Below, piece after piece: positions 22,280 to 33,800 of a DNA stretch of 64,000 bases. Source of the stretch: Omphalotus guepiniiformis (Eukaryota > Basidiomycota > Agaricomycetes > Agaricales > Omphalotaceae); assembly GCA_028554645.1 (NCBI GenBank), contig JAQOOI010000021.1, positions 1,922,001 to 1,986,000 of the forward strand. The letters run 5' to 3'. The notes beneath the pieces were generated by a model, which did no database searches, was not told the origin of the DNA, and was given only the letters and a program-made list of their open reading frames with translations. Position 1 is the first letter of the stretch. Every line of letters begins with the position of its first letter. Made by a program: the position numbers and the translations under genes.

Positions 22280-23404
22280 ATGAAAAGAAACGTTGCATTG
22301 GTATCCTACGACACCTCAGAGGATGAGGAAGAGACTGAAATACAGCCAGTGAAGAAGAAGTAAGTCTGTCTTTTCTGACATGAATCGCTTTCTTGACGCT
22401 GGTATAGGAAGCTGCCTTCTCTTTCTCCTTCACTCGTCGTCCCGGTACCGAAAGACAACCCAGCTCTTCATCAAGGTCGAATTCGCACTACACCTCATGT
22501 AGACGGACAATGGGCTTGCCATGTTTACGTGTCTCTTACGGTCAAGAAGCGGTCTGGCCTCTCCAAGCTCATCGCACAAGTGCTTCGTTCTGCTAAAGAA
22601 CTCGCACCTTCTCTACGTGATTTCTGGGGTGCCGATTCAGACGAACACGGAGAGGATATTCAGCAGGATCTTGATCTTCACGTATCTTTATCACGACCTA
22701 TATTTCTACGTATGCATCAGAGGGACGATCTTAAGGCTGCCGTGAAAATGTTAGCGCAAAAACAAAGTCCGTGAGTGCGCTTTAATCCCTTTCCTTAATA
22801 CAATAGAACGTACCTAACTTACCAGGGCAGTTTCAAGGTTTCATTTAGCACTTTCTCGGTGTTAACAAATGATGAGCGCACGAGAACTTTTCTGGCTTTG
22901 GATGTCGGTGCAGGCCATTACGAGGTGTGCGTGTTCCGAGCATTATTAAAGTGTATCTAAGGCGAACTACAGCTGAAATCTCTGGCGCTTGGTTTGACGC
23001 CTACACTCAAGGCGTTTCGTCAAAAAGAATACTACGATGACCCTCGATTTCATGCATCTATTGCTTGGGCACTTCTCAAGGGCCCGGCGCACCGCTCCGG
23101 GGGAGAGGCACCCATTGTTGAAGACGCTGATGATGATTTACTCTCCGGTCTCACGAATGCGAATGGGGCTCAGAAAACCGTGTCTTGCAATTTTTCTGCA
23201 GACGAACCAAGCGGGACACATGAACCTCCAGTTCGCCCAGAAGCCCAGTTTCACGCTATTGATCGACTTCCTGATACCTTAATTCCATTACTGAACGACC
23301 AATATGCGACCGCTCTATCATCGAAGGAATCTGGATCGTTTGATGTACGAGAGATTATAGTCAAGATTGGGAAAAAGGTGTTTTCGTGGAACTTACAAGG
23401 GTGA
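22280..23404 (+). CDS. USB1: USB1-like U6 snRNA 3'-5' phosphodiesterase
   Basis: This is a 2H phosphoesterase that trims and caps U6 snRNA 3' ends in the nucleus. The N-terminus is MKRNVALVSYDTSEDEEE, a family-like acidic start, followed by KKKKLPSLSPSL. The body reads GRIRTTPHVDGQWACHVYV, then LHVSLSRPIFLRMHQ, in which HVS is the first HxS motif, and later FHASIAWAL, in which HAS is the second. FLALDVGAGHYEL and LGLTPTLKAFRQKEYYDDPRFH link them as in Mpn1/USB1. A longer, less conserved insert follows the second motif. The C-terminus is VREIIVKIGKKVFSWNLQG. Both catalytic His/Ser pairs are intact. Confidence 0.9.
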
Positions 23405-24380
23405 TGGGGTGAAATAAGATTTCAGTGGGTTGTGTGGAACACTTTTCGTGCGTGCGATTCGTTCGAGGCTGTATGCAACTTTACCGTTAATGCTCCCGGT
23501 GATGATGATGATATCAAGTCGCCTGATTGGTCGACGATATCCTACGCCCGCTGAGAGTGACTGAGGTAACTCTCCTGGGTCAGTGAACTAAACTGGACTT
23601 CTAGTTCCCAACCAAGGAGAAGTTCCGTACTCAGTGGCGTTCCTGTCATAATGGGCAGCGGTGTTACGACAGGGTCGGTGAAGGTGATTATAAGGAGCCA
23701 GATGGTGCTGGACGGTGAAAAAACGATTGTGATTGAATAAAGAACGATCTAAAATTTTCTGGACGAGTCTTTTCCGAATTTATGTACCTTGTTCATATCC
23801 TCCTGACTGTGATACAGAAGGATGTGCATATGCTCACCCAAACATTGAATTAAGGGGTCCGCGTGTCTCTTGCGGTTCTTGCACTGCCATGAAGAACAGT
23901 TTGGTGTTCCTTGGGCCTGCAGTTCTGGCCATGCTTGATGAACGATGAGCTTGGGAAAAACGCACAAGTGTACACCAACGATCATGATGGTTCTAAATAC
24001 CGTATATGTAGATGATGCGCCTGAGATATAAGCTCTGATTGCGATGCTGGTCACTACTATGAATGCGACTCTTCAAGGCGCTTTCTTATATTGACTCTCA
24101 TCAACTTCATTAACGATTACCATGGTCCCGTCTGGTCCAATTTACACGCAAGACTTGTTTCTTCAAGACAAGCTTGGAGTACTACCATCAAACGACCAAT
24201 GTATTGAGTGGATACGTTACTTCATTTACAAAGGAAAGTACATGTACTTGACCAAGAAATTGAGTTACTTGGGCCAAGGAAACTGATTATTGCTGCGGTC
24301 GAGTGGATGGGAAGGATAGAAAGCCAAAAGTCTGGAACCGGGCGGCGGTGATTTCGGGCCGTGGTTGAGGTTGGTGATAC
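23405..24380. other. Intergenic region, about 1 kb
   Basis: The region lies between USB1 and the P450, both on the plus strand. Short frames on both strands show no recognisable domain. I see no repeat or RNA gene; it should include the P450 promoter. Confidence 0.5.
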
Positions 24381-27300
24381 ATGCCCGGGATGGCCGGCAA
24401 GGACAAGTCTTCAAAACAGCAGAATGTTCTCCCGACATTGTTATTCCCAATGTTCCTTCTCCTCCTCTATCTCCTCCCTTTTATCCTTTTCTTATGGCTT
24501 TTCCTTCCCTTCCTACTTCTTCTCTATCGTCAATCATTATCGCCTCTTCGCCTTCTCCGTGGCCCACCATCTCCCTCTTTATTCCTCGGCAATCTCGCTG
24601 AAATGCACGATCAGGAGAATACCAATCTCATCGCGGACTGGGAATCCAAGTATGGTTCAACTTTTGTGTATAGAGGTTTTGTTGGAGGGCGGAGATTGAT
24701 GACGACCGACCCCGTTGCAATAGGCCATATTCTCGGGCGAGCGTACGAGTATCCCAAGCCGGACTTTGTGAGGGATAGTTTGGCGACTATGGCGGCTGGA
24801 AATGACGGGCTTTTGACGAGCGAAGGCGAGATGCACAGAAAACAAGTAAGTTTGTGTGTCCAGCTGTTCCGTTTCCCTACTTCACTAACTGCCATTCGAC
24901 TTAGCGTAAGATACTTGTGAGTTTTGATTGCTTTTTTGATTTCGTTGCAATGCCTTCGTTTCTGGCTCCCATTGGTTGCTGTTTCTTTCGAGTATCCACG
25001 GGTGGTCGGCCGCCTTGGTACTTTCGCCTTTCGAAGAGTTTCGGGGCAACGTTGTTCCGTTGCTTTCTGCTCGATCAAAGATCTATCGATATCCGTTTGT
25101 TCGGGTCTATCGCTTCGGCGTCCACGATTAGATTATTGGCTTTGCGTCCGTTGGCGCTTTCCTTGTATTTTTTCGAATGCTTTCAGGTCTGCGTGGTTAC
25201 TTACCGTTTTTCTTTGTTTATTCTTTCATCTCGCATCATCGTAAATGCAACACCTTTTCGCTGTTGGTGATCATGCCATCCCATCGTTCTTATCTACTGG
25301 CATCCGCATCTGTGGCGCATGATGCACACGATTGGATTGCACCTGCTGGACTCTTTCGTTCCACCAATTGGGCCTCGTACAGACACCAGCATTTACATCG
25401 TCTCATATCAAGTCCCTGACGCCGATCTTCTGGGAAAAGGCCGAGCAGGTGAGATGACAACAGACGTTGTCCTAAGATCAGAATGCTGATGCTCCCGTTG
25501 TAGCTGCGGGACATATGGTTCGACCTCACAAGTTCGGAGACTTCGCCTACATCTAACGAAGATGTCCCTGTAGTGGCCAGCAACACGGAAACAGATTCAG
25601 CCAGTTCTGGATCAATTTCGCTCGCACGCGTCGACGCGTTGATATGGCTAGGTAGAGCAACTCTGGACGTCATCGGGCTGGCTGGTGCGGATGTTTCACG
25701 TTCATCTACCTGACTGTCTTTTGTAATTCTATTCTTGAAAAATAGGTTTTGGCTACAGCTTCAATTCGCTCGCACATGCGCGAGCGCAGGCGTTGAGCGA
25801 GAAAGCTCACAAAGGCGTTATAGAAGCTCGAGATGAGCTAGCTGATGCTTTCAGCGTGATATTCAGCACGGCACGCAAGTTTCGTGTGATGACGATATTA
25901 CAGGTCTGGTTCCCGTGGTTGAGACGATTCGTAAGTAACCTCTACATTCATCTACCTGGTGCTAACAATTTCGCATGACCTCGTAGCGTCGTAACAGCGC
26001 AACCATGGTTCAGGCTCAGGCGACCATGCGCCGTATTGGTTTGAATTTAATTGAGAAGGCAACAACGGAGGCCGTTAGGTGCGGTGCATCAGAAAGTGCC
26101 AAGAATGGAGAAATTGGGATAGACGGCGACAAGACTTCTACATGCAGGGATATCCTAAGCGTTTTGGGTGAGATACATTCAGTCTCCATTCTTCTTCATC
26201 TCACGAATGTATTCATCGCGAAAGTTCGCTCTTCCTTATCTTATTCACGGCAGTCCGCCTCTCAGGCAATGTCCACGTCGGAGATATTGTCACAAATCAG
26301 CACGTTTCTCGCTGCTGGCCACGAGACGACTGCGAGTGCGTTGACATGGTGCTTGTATGCACTGGTGCACTGCCCCAGAGCGCAGGTGAGATTGAGGGAG
26401 GAGTTGAGGGCAATAGAGAGGGAGGTTGAAAACTCGATTCGAGATCGGACCGATAGGGAAAGTGTAAAACAACATAGGCTCACGGAAGCCGTGCAAAAGT
26501 GTGAGTACCTCGACTGGGTCGTGCGAGAGAGCCTCAGGGTGCATGCCCCTGTTACAAATACAATGAGAGTTTGTATGAGGGAAGGGGGAGATGAGATTCC
26601 TGTTTCGAGGTATGTTGGTTTTCTTCTACTATATTCTATCTTCTTAACAGACACATCGTGACTGGATTTTCAGGGCAGGATACTACGACAAATATGGCAC
26701 CTTGCGGTCCAGTATTCCTCTGAACAAACATGATATCATCAGCGTACCAATTCAAGCCATTAATAAGAGCAAGGGAATCTGGGGTGAAGATGCCTGGGAC
26801 TTTAGGTGTGTAGAAAGTGGTTTCTTTCATTGAAGGATTCACGTGTGAAGACTTCATTTGGGATACACTCTGTATTCAGGGTATCTTCTGCATGGACATG
26901 TTCAATGATGATGCGCCATATCTTGGGCGCCGACTTTGCTTTCTTTGAATGTTATCTCCTGCGTATACCTTGCCGTGCTACAAGTAGCAAGTGTGGCCCG
27001 ATTCTTTGCTCACCAATTTTTTGCCCGATCCTTGCATTCCAACTGACTAATGCGATTTCATTTCCAGACCCGAACGCTGGGCAACACCTCCGGAACGTAC
27101 AAAGGCCATACCTGGGCTGTATGCGAACATTCTAACCTTTCTCAACGGGAATCCTATCGAGGGAAATCGTGCTTGTATTGGGTACAAGTTCGCGCTAACA
27201 GAGTGAGTGAACTTTCAGTGGAGCTTCGACGCTTCGTTTCTTCGCTTCATGTGCATTCCCCTTTCTGTGTTCATTTCGATTCTTGCACCTCATGATGTGG

Positions 27301-28005
27301 CGCTCCACCGAATCACCCGGCCCGAAACATGAGGACATTGGGTTTGTCGGTGGAGGGGGTGTGGTTGCAAGATAAAGCTCGGGCGCGGTCGCATCATAAA
27401 CTCATTCAATTTGCACTCGCGCACCAAGATTATCATTTAATCATGATGTTGTACTCCGACCTCGCCGGTCCTCGTTGCAACTCCTCTTCGCAATCAAGTG
27501 CGCCATCAGCCCATCGTGTTGGTTTGTATTTGAATGCACTTACCCAGTGCCCGCTTTGATTTTGATTTGGTACAAAGGATATATAAACAATAGGGGGGTT
27601 TCCAAATCCTTGTCTCGGTAGCGGATTATAATTTGTGATGCATGATCCCCGTGTCCCCAGCATGTCCCCTGTGAGGCATGTTTCTGGAACACGATTGCTT
27701 TGTTGGCTCTTTCGGGGACTTGATAGGGGCTGATTTGTCGCTGCATATTCTGATCACCGTTTTACCCCTTCCATAGGATTAAGATATTTTTGTATGTGCT
27801 GTTGAAGGACATGGAGTTTACGATGGATCCGACCATGGTCATTGAGAAGAAGCTGAAGTGCGTAGTCGATCACGATTTGTCGTTTTGTTTTGCTAACAAA
27901 TTCTCAAATTCTGTGGCTTCTAGTGTGGTGACGCGACCATTCGTAAAGTCTGAACCACATCTAGGTAATCAGATGCCTCTGCTCATTCGACGCGTTCCGA
28001 AGTGA
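24381..28005 (+). CDS. Cytochrome P450 monooxygenase
   Basis: This is a microsomal P450 with a long N-terminal hydrophobic anchor (residues about 15-50) and a proline-rich hinge. Later segments in order: NDGLLTSEGEMHRKQ, then RKIL from a 12-nt exon (24905-24916), then TPAFTSSHIKSLTPIFWEKAEQ, LIWLGRATLDVIGLAGFGY, the I-helix oxygen-binding motif AAGHETTAS, the ExxR motif in VVRESLR, and PERW. The heme loop reads FLNGNPIEGNRACIGYKF, with the ligand Cys present but not the usual FxxGxR spacing. It ends MPLLIRRVPK. Most introns are about 50-70 nt, but three are far longer: 24917-25382 (466 nt), 26806-27067 (262 nt) and 27203-27776 (574 nt). Exon joins are set by unbroken family sequence. No neighbouring biosynthetic genes are present, so the substrate is unknown. 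Confidence 0.88.
27303..27355. other. Hairpin-forming inverted repeat inside a P450 intron
   Basis: CTCCACCGA (27303-27311) and its exact complement TCGGTGGAG (27347-27355) flank a 35-nt loop, with a nearby CCC/GGG pair that could extend the stem. It lies in the 574-nt intron. It could be a chance hairpin, a structured intron element or an unannotated ncRNA. Confidence 0.3.
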
Positions 28006-29079
28006 AGAGATCTGTGCCGTCGTTTATGCTTCCGAGTGGAATTTTGCTTCCCGATACAGACGGGGGAGAGCAGGGGAGAGCAGGGGTCGGAATCTATTAT
28101 CTATTTCCATGTAATTATTTAATTCGTAGTAAGTATTGTACTACATAGATTGTACTTTACTGGGACCGACGCCGCCTCCTGGTGCGGGTATGTCCAAATC
28201 AGTCTAAAGTGGGGGGGAAACCAAATTACAATTTAACCCTCGGAGCTCTTCATTCGTTCTTCGATTCGATAGTCCTTCCCTCCGTGTCGTTGCAGAACAT
28301 ATAGTCGCCGAGATTATAGTTTCGATTCTCGAATCAAGTGAGATCTCGAATTTTCGGTTCGTTCAAGGCTCCGAGGACCGTAAGGCAAGGAGGCGCGCGA
28401 AGCGCTGGGGTCTCACAATACCCGGGAAGAGCTTGTATGTAATATCAATCATTTTTAATTAACAACGTCGAGCCGAAGATTTGAGGGGGGTCAGTGTGAT
28501 TTCGGGCCGGAGGGTGGCAGAGAGAATTGATTTGTGATTCTGATACAGTGTATGGAACTGGCAGAATGAATGGAAACAACAAGAATTCACAAACAATCAC
28601 ACTGCACAGAGGAAGGCGACTGGTACAGAAACCCCATTCGTGGTATGTATGCATCCTCATCCCTGATCAACCTTCTGGTGGAATTGATTGATGGGCATCT
28701 TGAACGAAAAACGTAAAGAGTGCGTGCATACATATTATAATATATAAGGTATGGATGCGAGGGTTGGGTTGTTGTTGTGGTATACAAGACACAGCGTTCA
28801 GAGGGGGATATATATATATGTATATATATGTATAACGGGAGGGGGAGAATTGGAATGCGGATTGATAGCTAATCTAAGCGAGCAGATGAAACAGTGGCGA
28901 GCAAATTAATGTGACGATATACAAAGGGGGGCGGCATCACCGTGGGTCCAAGGACAAAGAAACAGAGAGAGAGAGAGCAAGGTATATTGAAACTGCAGAT
29001 TAAATAATAACGAGAGGGAGCAAGACGAGTTGTACACAAAATTTTGCTGTCTTTTTGTAAAGAAAAACCGCTTCTGCTA
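28006..29079. other. Convergent spacer with simple repeats
   Basis: This gap of about 1.1 kb lies between the convergent 3' ends of the P450 (+) and the homeodomain gene (-). It contains a short GGGGAGAGCA direct repeat near 28062-28086 and a TA-rich microsatellite at 28809-28833. No gene is recognisable. Confidence 0.6.
28809..28833. repeat. TA-rich microsatellite
   Basis: Alternating TA runs are interrupted by TATG in a 25-bp tract, within the 3' spacer of the homeodomain gene. Confidence 0.8.
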
Positions 29080-30625
29080 TCACTGTGGCGTGCCGTATCC
29101 TGACCCAGGGGCAGAGCCGCTATTGGAAGGAGTGCCATCACTAAAATACTGTTGCTGTTGATCTGGAACGCGAGGGGCGGGTAGATAGTTGGCTCCGGTA
29201 TTAGAATATACACCGTGGGACGACGGCGATGAGAACGGATTGTTGGAGAAGGTAGGAGGAGCGGAGAGGGGGGGCATAGAGGACGGATAGGAAGGATACA
29301 TATTCAGGTTGCGAGTGGGGTAATCAAGGTTACCAGTTGGCACCTGATGATGGGGACGACTGAGAAGAGGTCGAGAGTAGTCATGGCCCACTGATGGCAT
29401 GGACTGAAGAGACATGGGATGATAAAGAGAGAGAGACTCAGGAGTAGCAGGTAGAGACGCGCGACGCGCAGCCAAGGGGTCGAGAAGACCTGAACTGCGA
29501 GCACTCGGGGGGAAAGGAGCGGTGGTAGTAGGACCAGTAGACGGACGAGCAGGCGCGAGGATACGACGTCTAGCCTGGAAGGTCGTTAGATATACACAAT
29601 AATCAACACAGGAAAAATGATAAACATACGTTGATCATCCAGTTGGAAACTTGGCTCATAGAAAGGCCAGTCGCATGACAGAGCTGTTTCTTCTCCTCCT
29701 CACTCGGGTATGGGTGATCCGAGTGACGGTGAAGCCAAGCTTTGAGAAAATCAGTAGTCTCCTTGGGCAACTTGCCCCTCTTGCGCTGAGGACGATCTAC
29801 GAGAGAGGAAGAAGAAGTATTGTTGGGGGGAGGAGGAGGGGGAGAAGAACTATTCATTGAAGGGGGGAGGAGGAATTCTTGGGTTGGATAGGACCAGTCT
29901 GATTTTAAGGTCCTGCGATCATGATGCCCCGAAATACGAGCCGAGCCTGCGAACAACTGTCCTTCGGGTGTTGAATTAGGTCTCACGATTCCGGCCGCAG
30001 TTCCGTTCCAGTTCTCCCCAGCCTCCGGATACGCCGAAAGTGATTCATACGTCGGAGCCATCCCATAACCGAGGTCCGTGCTGAGCCGCGGCCGTTTGTG
30101 CTGGTTGCTATTGCTGCTCTCAGCCGGCGGGAAGGTATAATTCGAGAGGCCGGTTGGGCCGTACGACGGGCGGAGTGAGGGGGGTGGATACGGGGAGTGT
30201 CGGAGCCGGGATTCAGAGTGTAGCGTCGGCAAAGAAGCGCGTCTCTGCTCATTGCTCAAGATCGCAGGCAGCTGCAGTTTGCTATCCTCCTCGCCGATGT
30301 CCCAGTTCGTTTGTTCCACCTCCAACGTTGCTCGTACTTTTTTGTGTGGCTCCGGCGAATCAGTTCGTTTCTCTCCTCCTCCAACGCCGCTGCTTTCTGT
30401 CTCCGCTGTCGAGGCTCCAGAGCTCGACAATCGACGGCTGTCGTAATCCAGATCCGGGGGACTTCCACCACTGAGCATGATCGCAGGTGAATGTGCAAAT
30501 GTGTTGCTTTTCGAATCCCCTCTGTAGGTGATTGTTAGTACTTTTTTCACGGGAAAAGCAGTCCTGCGAGCTCACAGTGCAAATTGAAGTTGGGCGACGT
30601 TGTACGAGTTGAGCTCGTTGCTCAT
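29080..30625 (-). CDS. TALE-class homeodomain transcription factor
   Basis: This is a nuclear DNA-binding regulator of about 490 residues. The first exon encodes MSNELNSYNVAQLQFAL. A long disordered region rich in Ser/Pro follows, with repeated basic-Ser motifs such as RRASLP and KRPRLS. The homeodomain lies about two-thirds along: RPQRKRGKLPKETTDFLKAW, then HRHSDHPYPSEEEKKQL, with the HPYP loop insertion typical of TALE (KN/PBX) proteins, and helix 3 VSNWMINARRRIL. The position usually Phe in WFxN is Met. The intron interrupts helix 3 between WMIN and ARRR. The C-terminus is Pro/Ser/Tyr/Gln-rich, ending SGYGTPQ. Homeodomain factors regulate fruiting development in mushrooms, but I cannot say which orthologue this is. 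Confidence 0.9.
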
Positions 30626-30898
30626 ACACTTGGGCTCGTCGATCATAAAGAGTGAAGGAGGGACAGGAACACAGAGAAACGAACGGAGCTCTCTATTTAT
30701 CAACGAGGAGAAAAAAAGCCTGCATTGCCTTTTCCGGTAGCGAGTAAGAGATCGTCCTGCTTACGTTACCAATTCCTTCCCTTCTCCGTCCCTCTTTTGG
30801 TTAAATTGCCCCGCTTACCGCATTTGGCAGGAACCGAGTCGACTCAAATTCAGGCACAGCTGGTTCGAACCAAACAAACCGAGTTTAATCAAATTTAT

Positions 30899-33800
30899 TT
30901 ACTTAGCGCGAATGCGCCGACCCAGTATCCCCGCCAGGACCTCCGACGCCTTGGCTCTCTCCTTCTCCGTCACCTCTATCCCGTCCAGCATTCGTATCCG
31001 AGGGCATGCTCTCATCACCAGTCCTCGGTACGCTAGACGTCCAACATATGTCGAGTTTGGTAAATCTCGTCGGAACTTTTTGTCCAGCTCTTGCCATTTC
31101 ACCACCGAACTCCCCGCTCCACCTTCCTCAGATGGTTGCAGTGCTCCAGGGACATCTTTCACTAGTAGTGGAAGATACCATCCTAGTGTACACGGATTCA
31201 TTCTAAAATAACTCTTTGTTAGCCACTTGAACTAATCAAATTTGTCTCCTCGTACCTAAAGTCTAGCATTTCAACTTCCGGCATGTGTTCCAGTATGCCG
31301 ATCAGCGCTTTCGTGCCTTTTAACCTTGACCCAATGATCGTCAGTTTTTGCAACCGACTCAGTCCCTCCAGTCGTCCTGTCTCTTCCAAAAAGTTGTAAT
31401 TGAGGTTCAAAACCCGAACGTTTGGTATCAAGTACTTCAGACCCTCTGGCAACTCTCGAAGTCGACATGCTGCCAACTCCAAGTACACCAGGTTGTAGCA
31501 CGACTCGTTCATGAATCGTCGGCCATCCAACGCGTTCCCAGAAAGATATAGGCGCTTGACATCCCGCGTATCACGCGTCATCAAGTTGCTGCAAAGACAC
31601 AGTTAGTCGGTCCTCTCCAAATCATTGGCATCATCTGCCCTTACCATCCTTTCCCGCTCTGATTTCGCAAGCTCAGATTCTCCAGTCTCCTCAATCGGTC
31701 CAACTTCACCAAGCTCGTTAGCGCATTATTATCCACGTAAAGCGTGCGAACGTTGGGCACAAAGTTCGTGTTCAACTCTGAGATCCGATTCCCGCTCGCT
31801 CGTAGGATCTTTAGTCTAGGCATCGGCCCATCAAGCTCCAATTTGTCCAGCAGATTGTTGTCTATACGCAGTTAGGAGTTGTTTTCGTCCCCTCCAAAGA
31901 CTACTCACCAAGGTTCAATGCAATCAAGGACGGCAATGACGCCAAGCCGGTAAGACTATCTACGCGATTGTGGCTGATGTTTAGCATTTCAAGTCGGGTC
32001 CTGGATTTGTTCCCGTGAGCACCCACACACTCAAGGGGAAACAGGGAAGCAGGGAAAAATCACCATCGATGCCTCTCGAAATCAATCGATCGAATGCGAT
32101 TACCCTGCACACTCAGCTTCACCAGCCCATCCATCCGCTCTAGTCCTTCTAGACTCGTGACCTTGTTCCCGTCCGCTTTCAATTCCCGAAGATGTCGCAG
32201 GCACGCTAATTCTATAACGCACACACACATTATCAGTAACACAGCACCCAGGACGCAAACTCCTCTCTCACGCGTTAGTGATTCAATGTCGTTCCTACTG
32301 ATATCCAGATTTTCAAGGTTTAACAGGTGGTGATACGAAGTCACTCCAGTCAAACTGCACTCAACGTTAGCAGCCTGAACCCGAACCGAATAAATAGCTT
32401 GCCTGTTTGAAGCAACGGACAGTGTCCGTACCGTGCTAGGTACGCCACTCAACCACGAGACCTGGTTCGAATTACTTGCAAACATTTCTCCTGTCAAATT
32501 ACACTAAAGGAGATATATAAACAAAGGGCTCACAGTTTGAGACAGTCCAATCGCGGTAAAAATTCTTTCAGCCGTGCGACGCTTTCAATGTTCTTCCCAG
32601 AAAGGTCGATACAGCTGAGCTCCTCCCAATGAGGTTCGAAAGGCTCTACGTCAGTGATCACTTGGACTAGTCGGTCGTGAGCGACACCAAACGAGCACTC
32701 GGTCAAAAAGGTGTTGTCCGGATGCCTTGAGAAGACTCTGCGTGAAGAGAAAGAATTCCCGGCTACTGAGCTCGGCACTCTCTTCGATAGCGGTTGAATC
32801 TCGTGAGGCCGTCCGCCTGAGCTGGACGCCTTTGATGGTGACTCATCTGCGCAACATTCTGAATTTATCTGGCTCAATATGATAGGGGGTATGGACCTAC
32901 CAGAATCCTCTAATTGAACCATCATATCTGCTATTCGTTTCGAGCGAGCCGATGGTACAAAACTACTTCGGCCGTCAGTCGGTATAGTCATGTCCTCGTT
33001 CCTACTCAGTCCCCGGATTGGTCCATCTCGTTTTCCATCCGAGAAACTGACTGAGCGGCGGTGCTTGTTCTTCCGTTGCGGTGTGCGGTAGGGTGTGGTT
33101 GCCCCCGGCGTCTTTAGCACAGAACGCACGGTACTTGACGACGACGGGATCAATCCCTTGGTGTTCGGGGTGTCCGGTATCGGTGGCGGCGGAGGTTGTG
33201 TTTCTTCTTTCACCGACTCTACGTCTTCTTCTTCTTCTTCTTCTTCGTCTTCTTCCTCCGAGTTGTAGTCATCTGTGACCTCAGGTGCCATGACTGCATC
33301 TTGGTCATCCTCCGAATCCGTGCTCTCGTCTTCCACACCTGTCATCACATCAACGACCCTAGGATCATCCGTCTCGAAGCTAGTAAGCTCCATTTCCTCT
33401 GCATCTTCTTCATCCATCTCTGTCTGCTCTTCTACTCTGCTAAGCTCTTTCGTTTCCGCCTCGCTCAGCTCATTCACCCTCGAGTCGTCTCTCAAACTCT
33501 CAATGTCCCCGAACGGATCTTCACTGACTTCTTCAATAGGCAAGTAGTCTCCCCGAGCACTGCTCTTGACCCATTTCATCATCACCCTGTCAAACATCAT
33601 ATCACCCATCCGGTCTGGCAAAGCAGGTAAATCACTCGGAGCGATCGTCCGAATTTGAGCAGGCTTGACGGATGACGGAACACTGCTCGAGGTCAGGGTT
33701 GTTCCGGTTGTGGTACTAGAAGATACAAACCGACCGAGATCTTCATTAGTTGAAGCCCGGACGGACGAAGAAGGATAGGAAGGTGGCGCAAGATGCCCAG

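Noticed and set aside
24924..25270. Open frames inside the long P450 intron
   Set aside because: The P450 sequence joins perfectly across this interval (RKIL to TPAFTSS), so it is best read as intron.
33220..33270. CTT-repeat tract that looked like a microsatellite
   Set aside because: It is the poly-Glu coding tract of the Cdc11-like protein, not a separate element.
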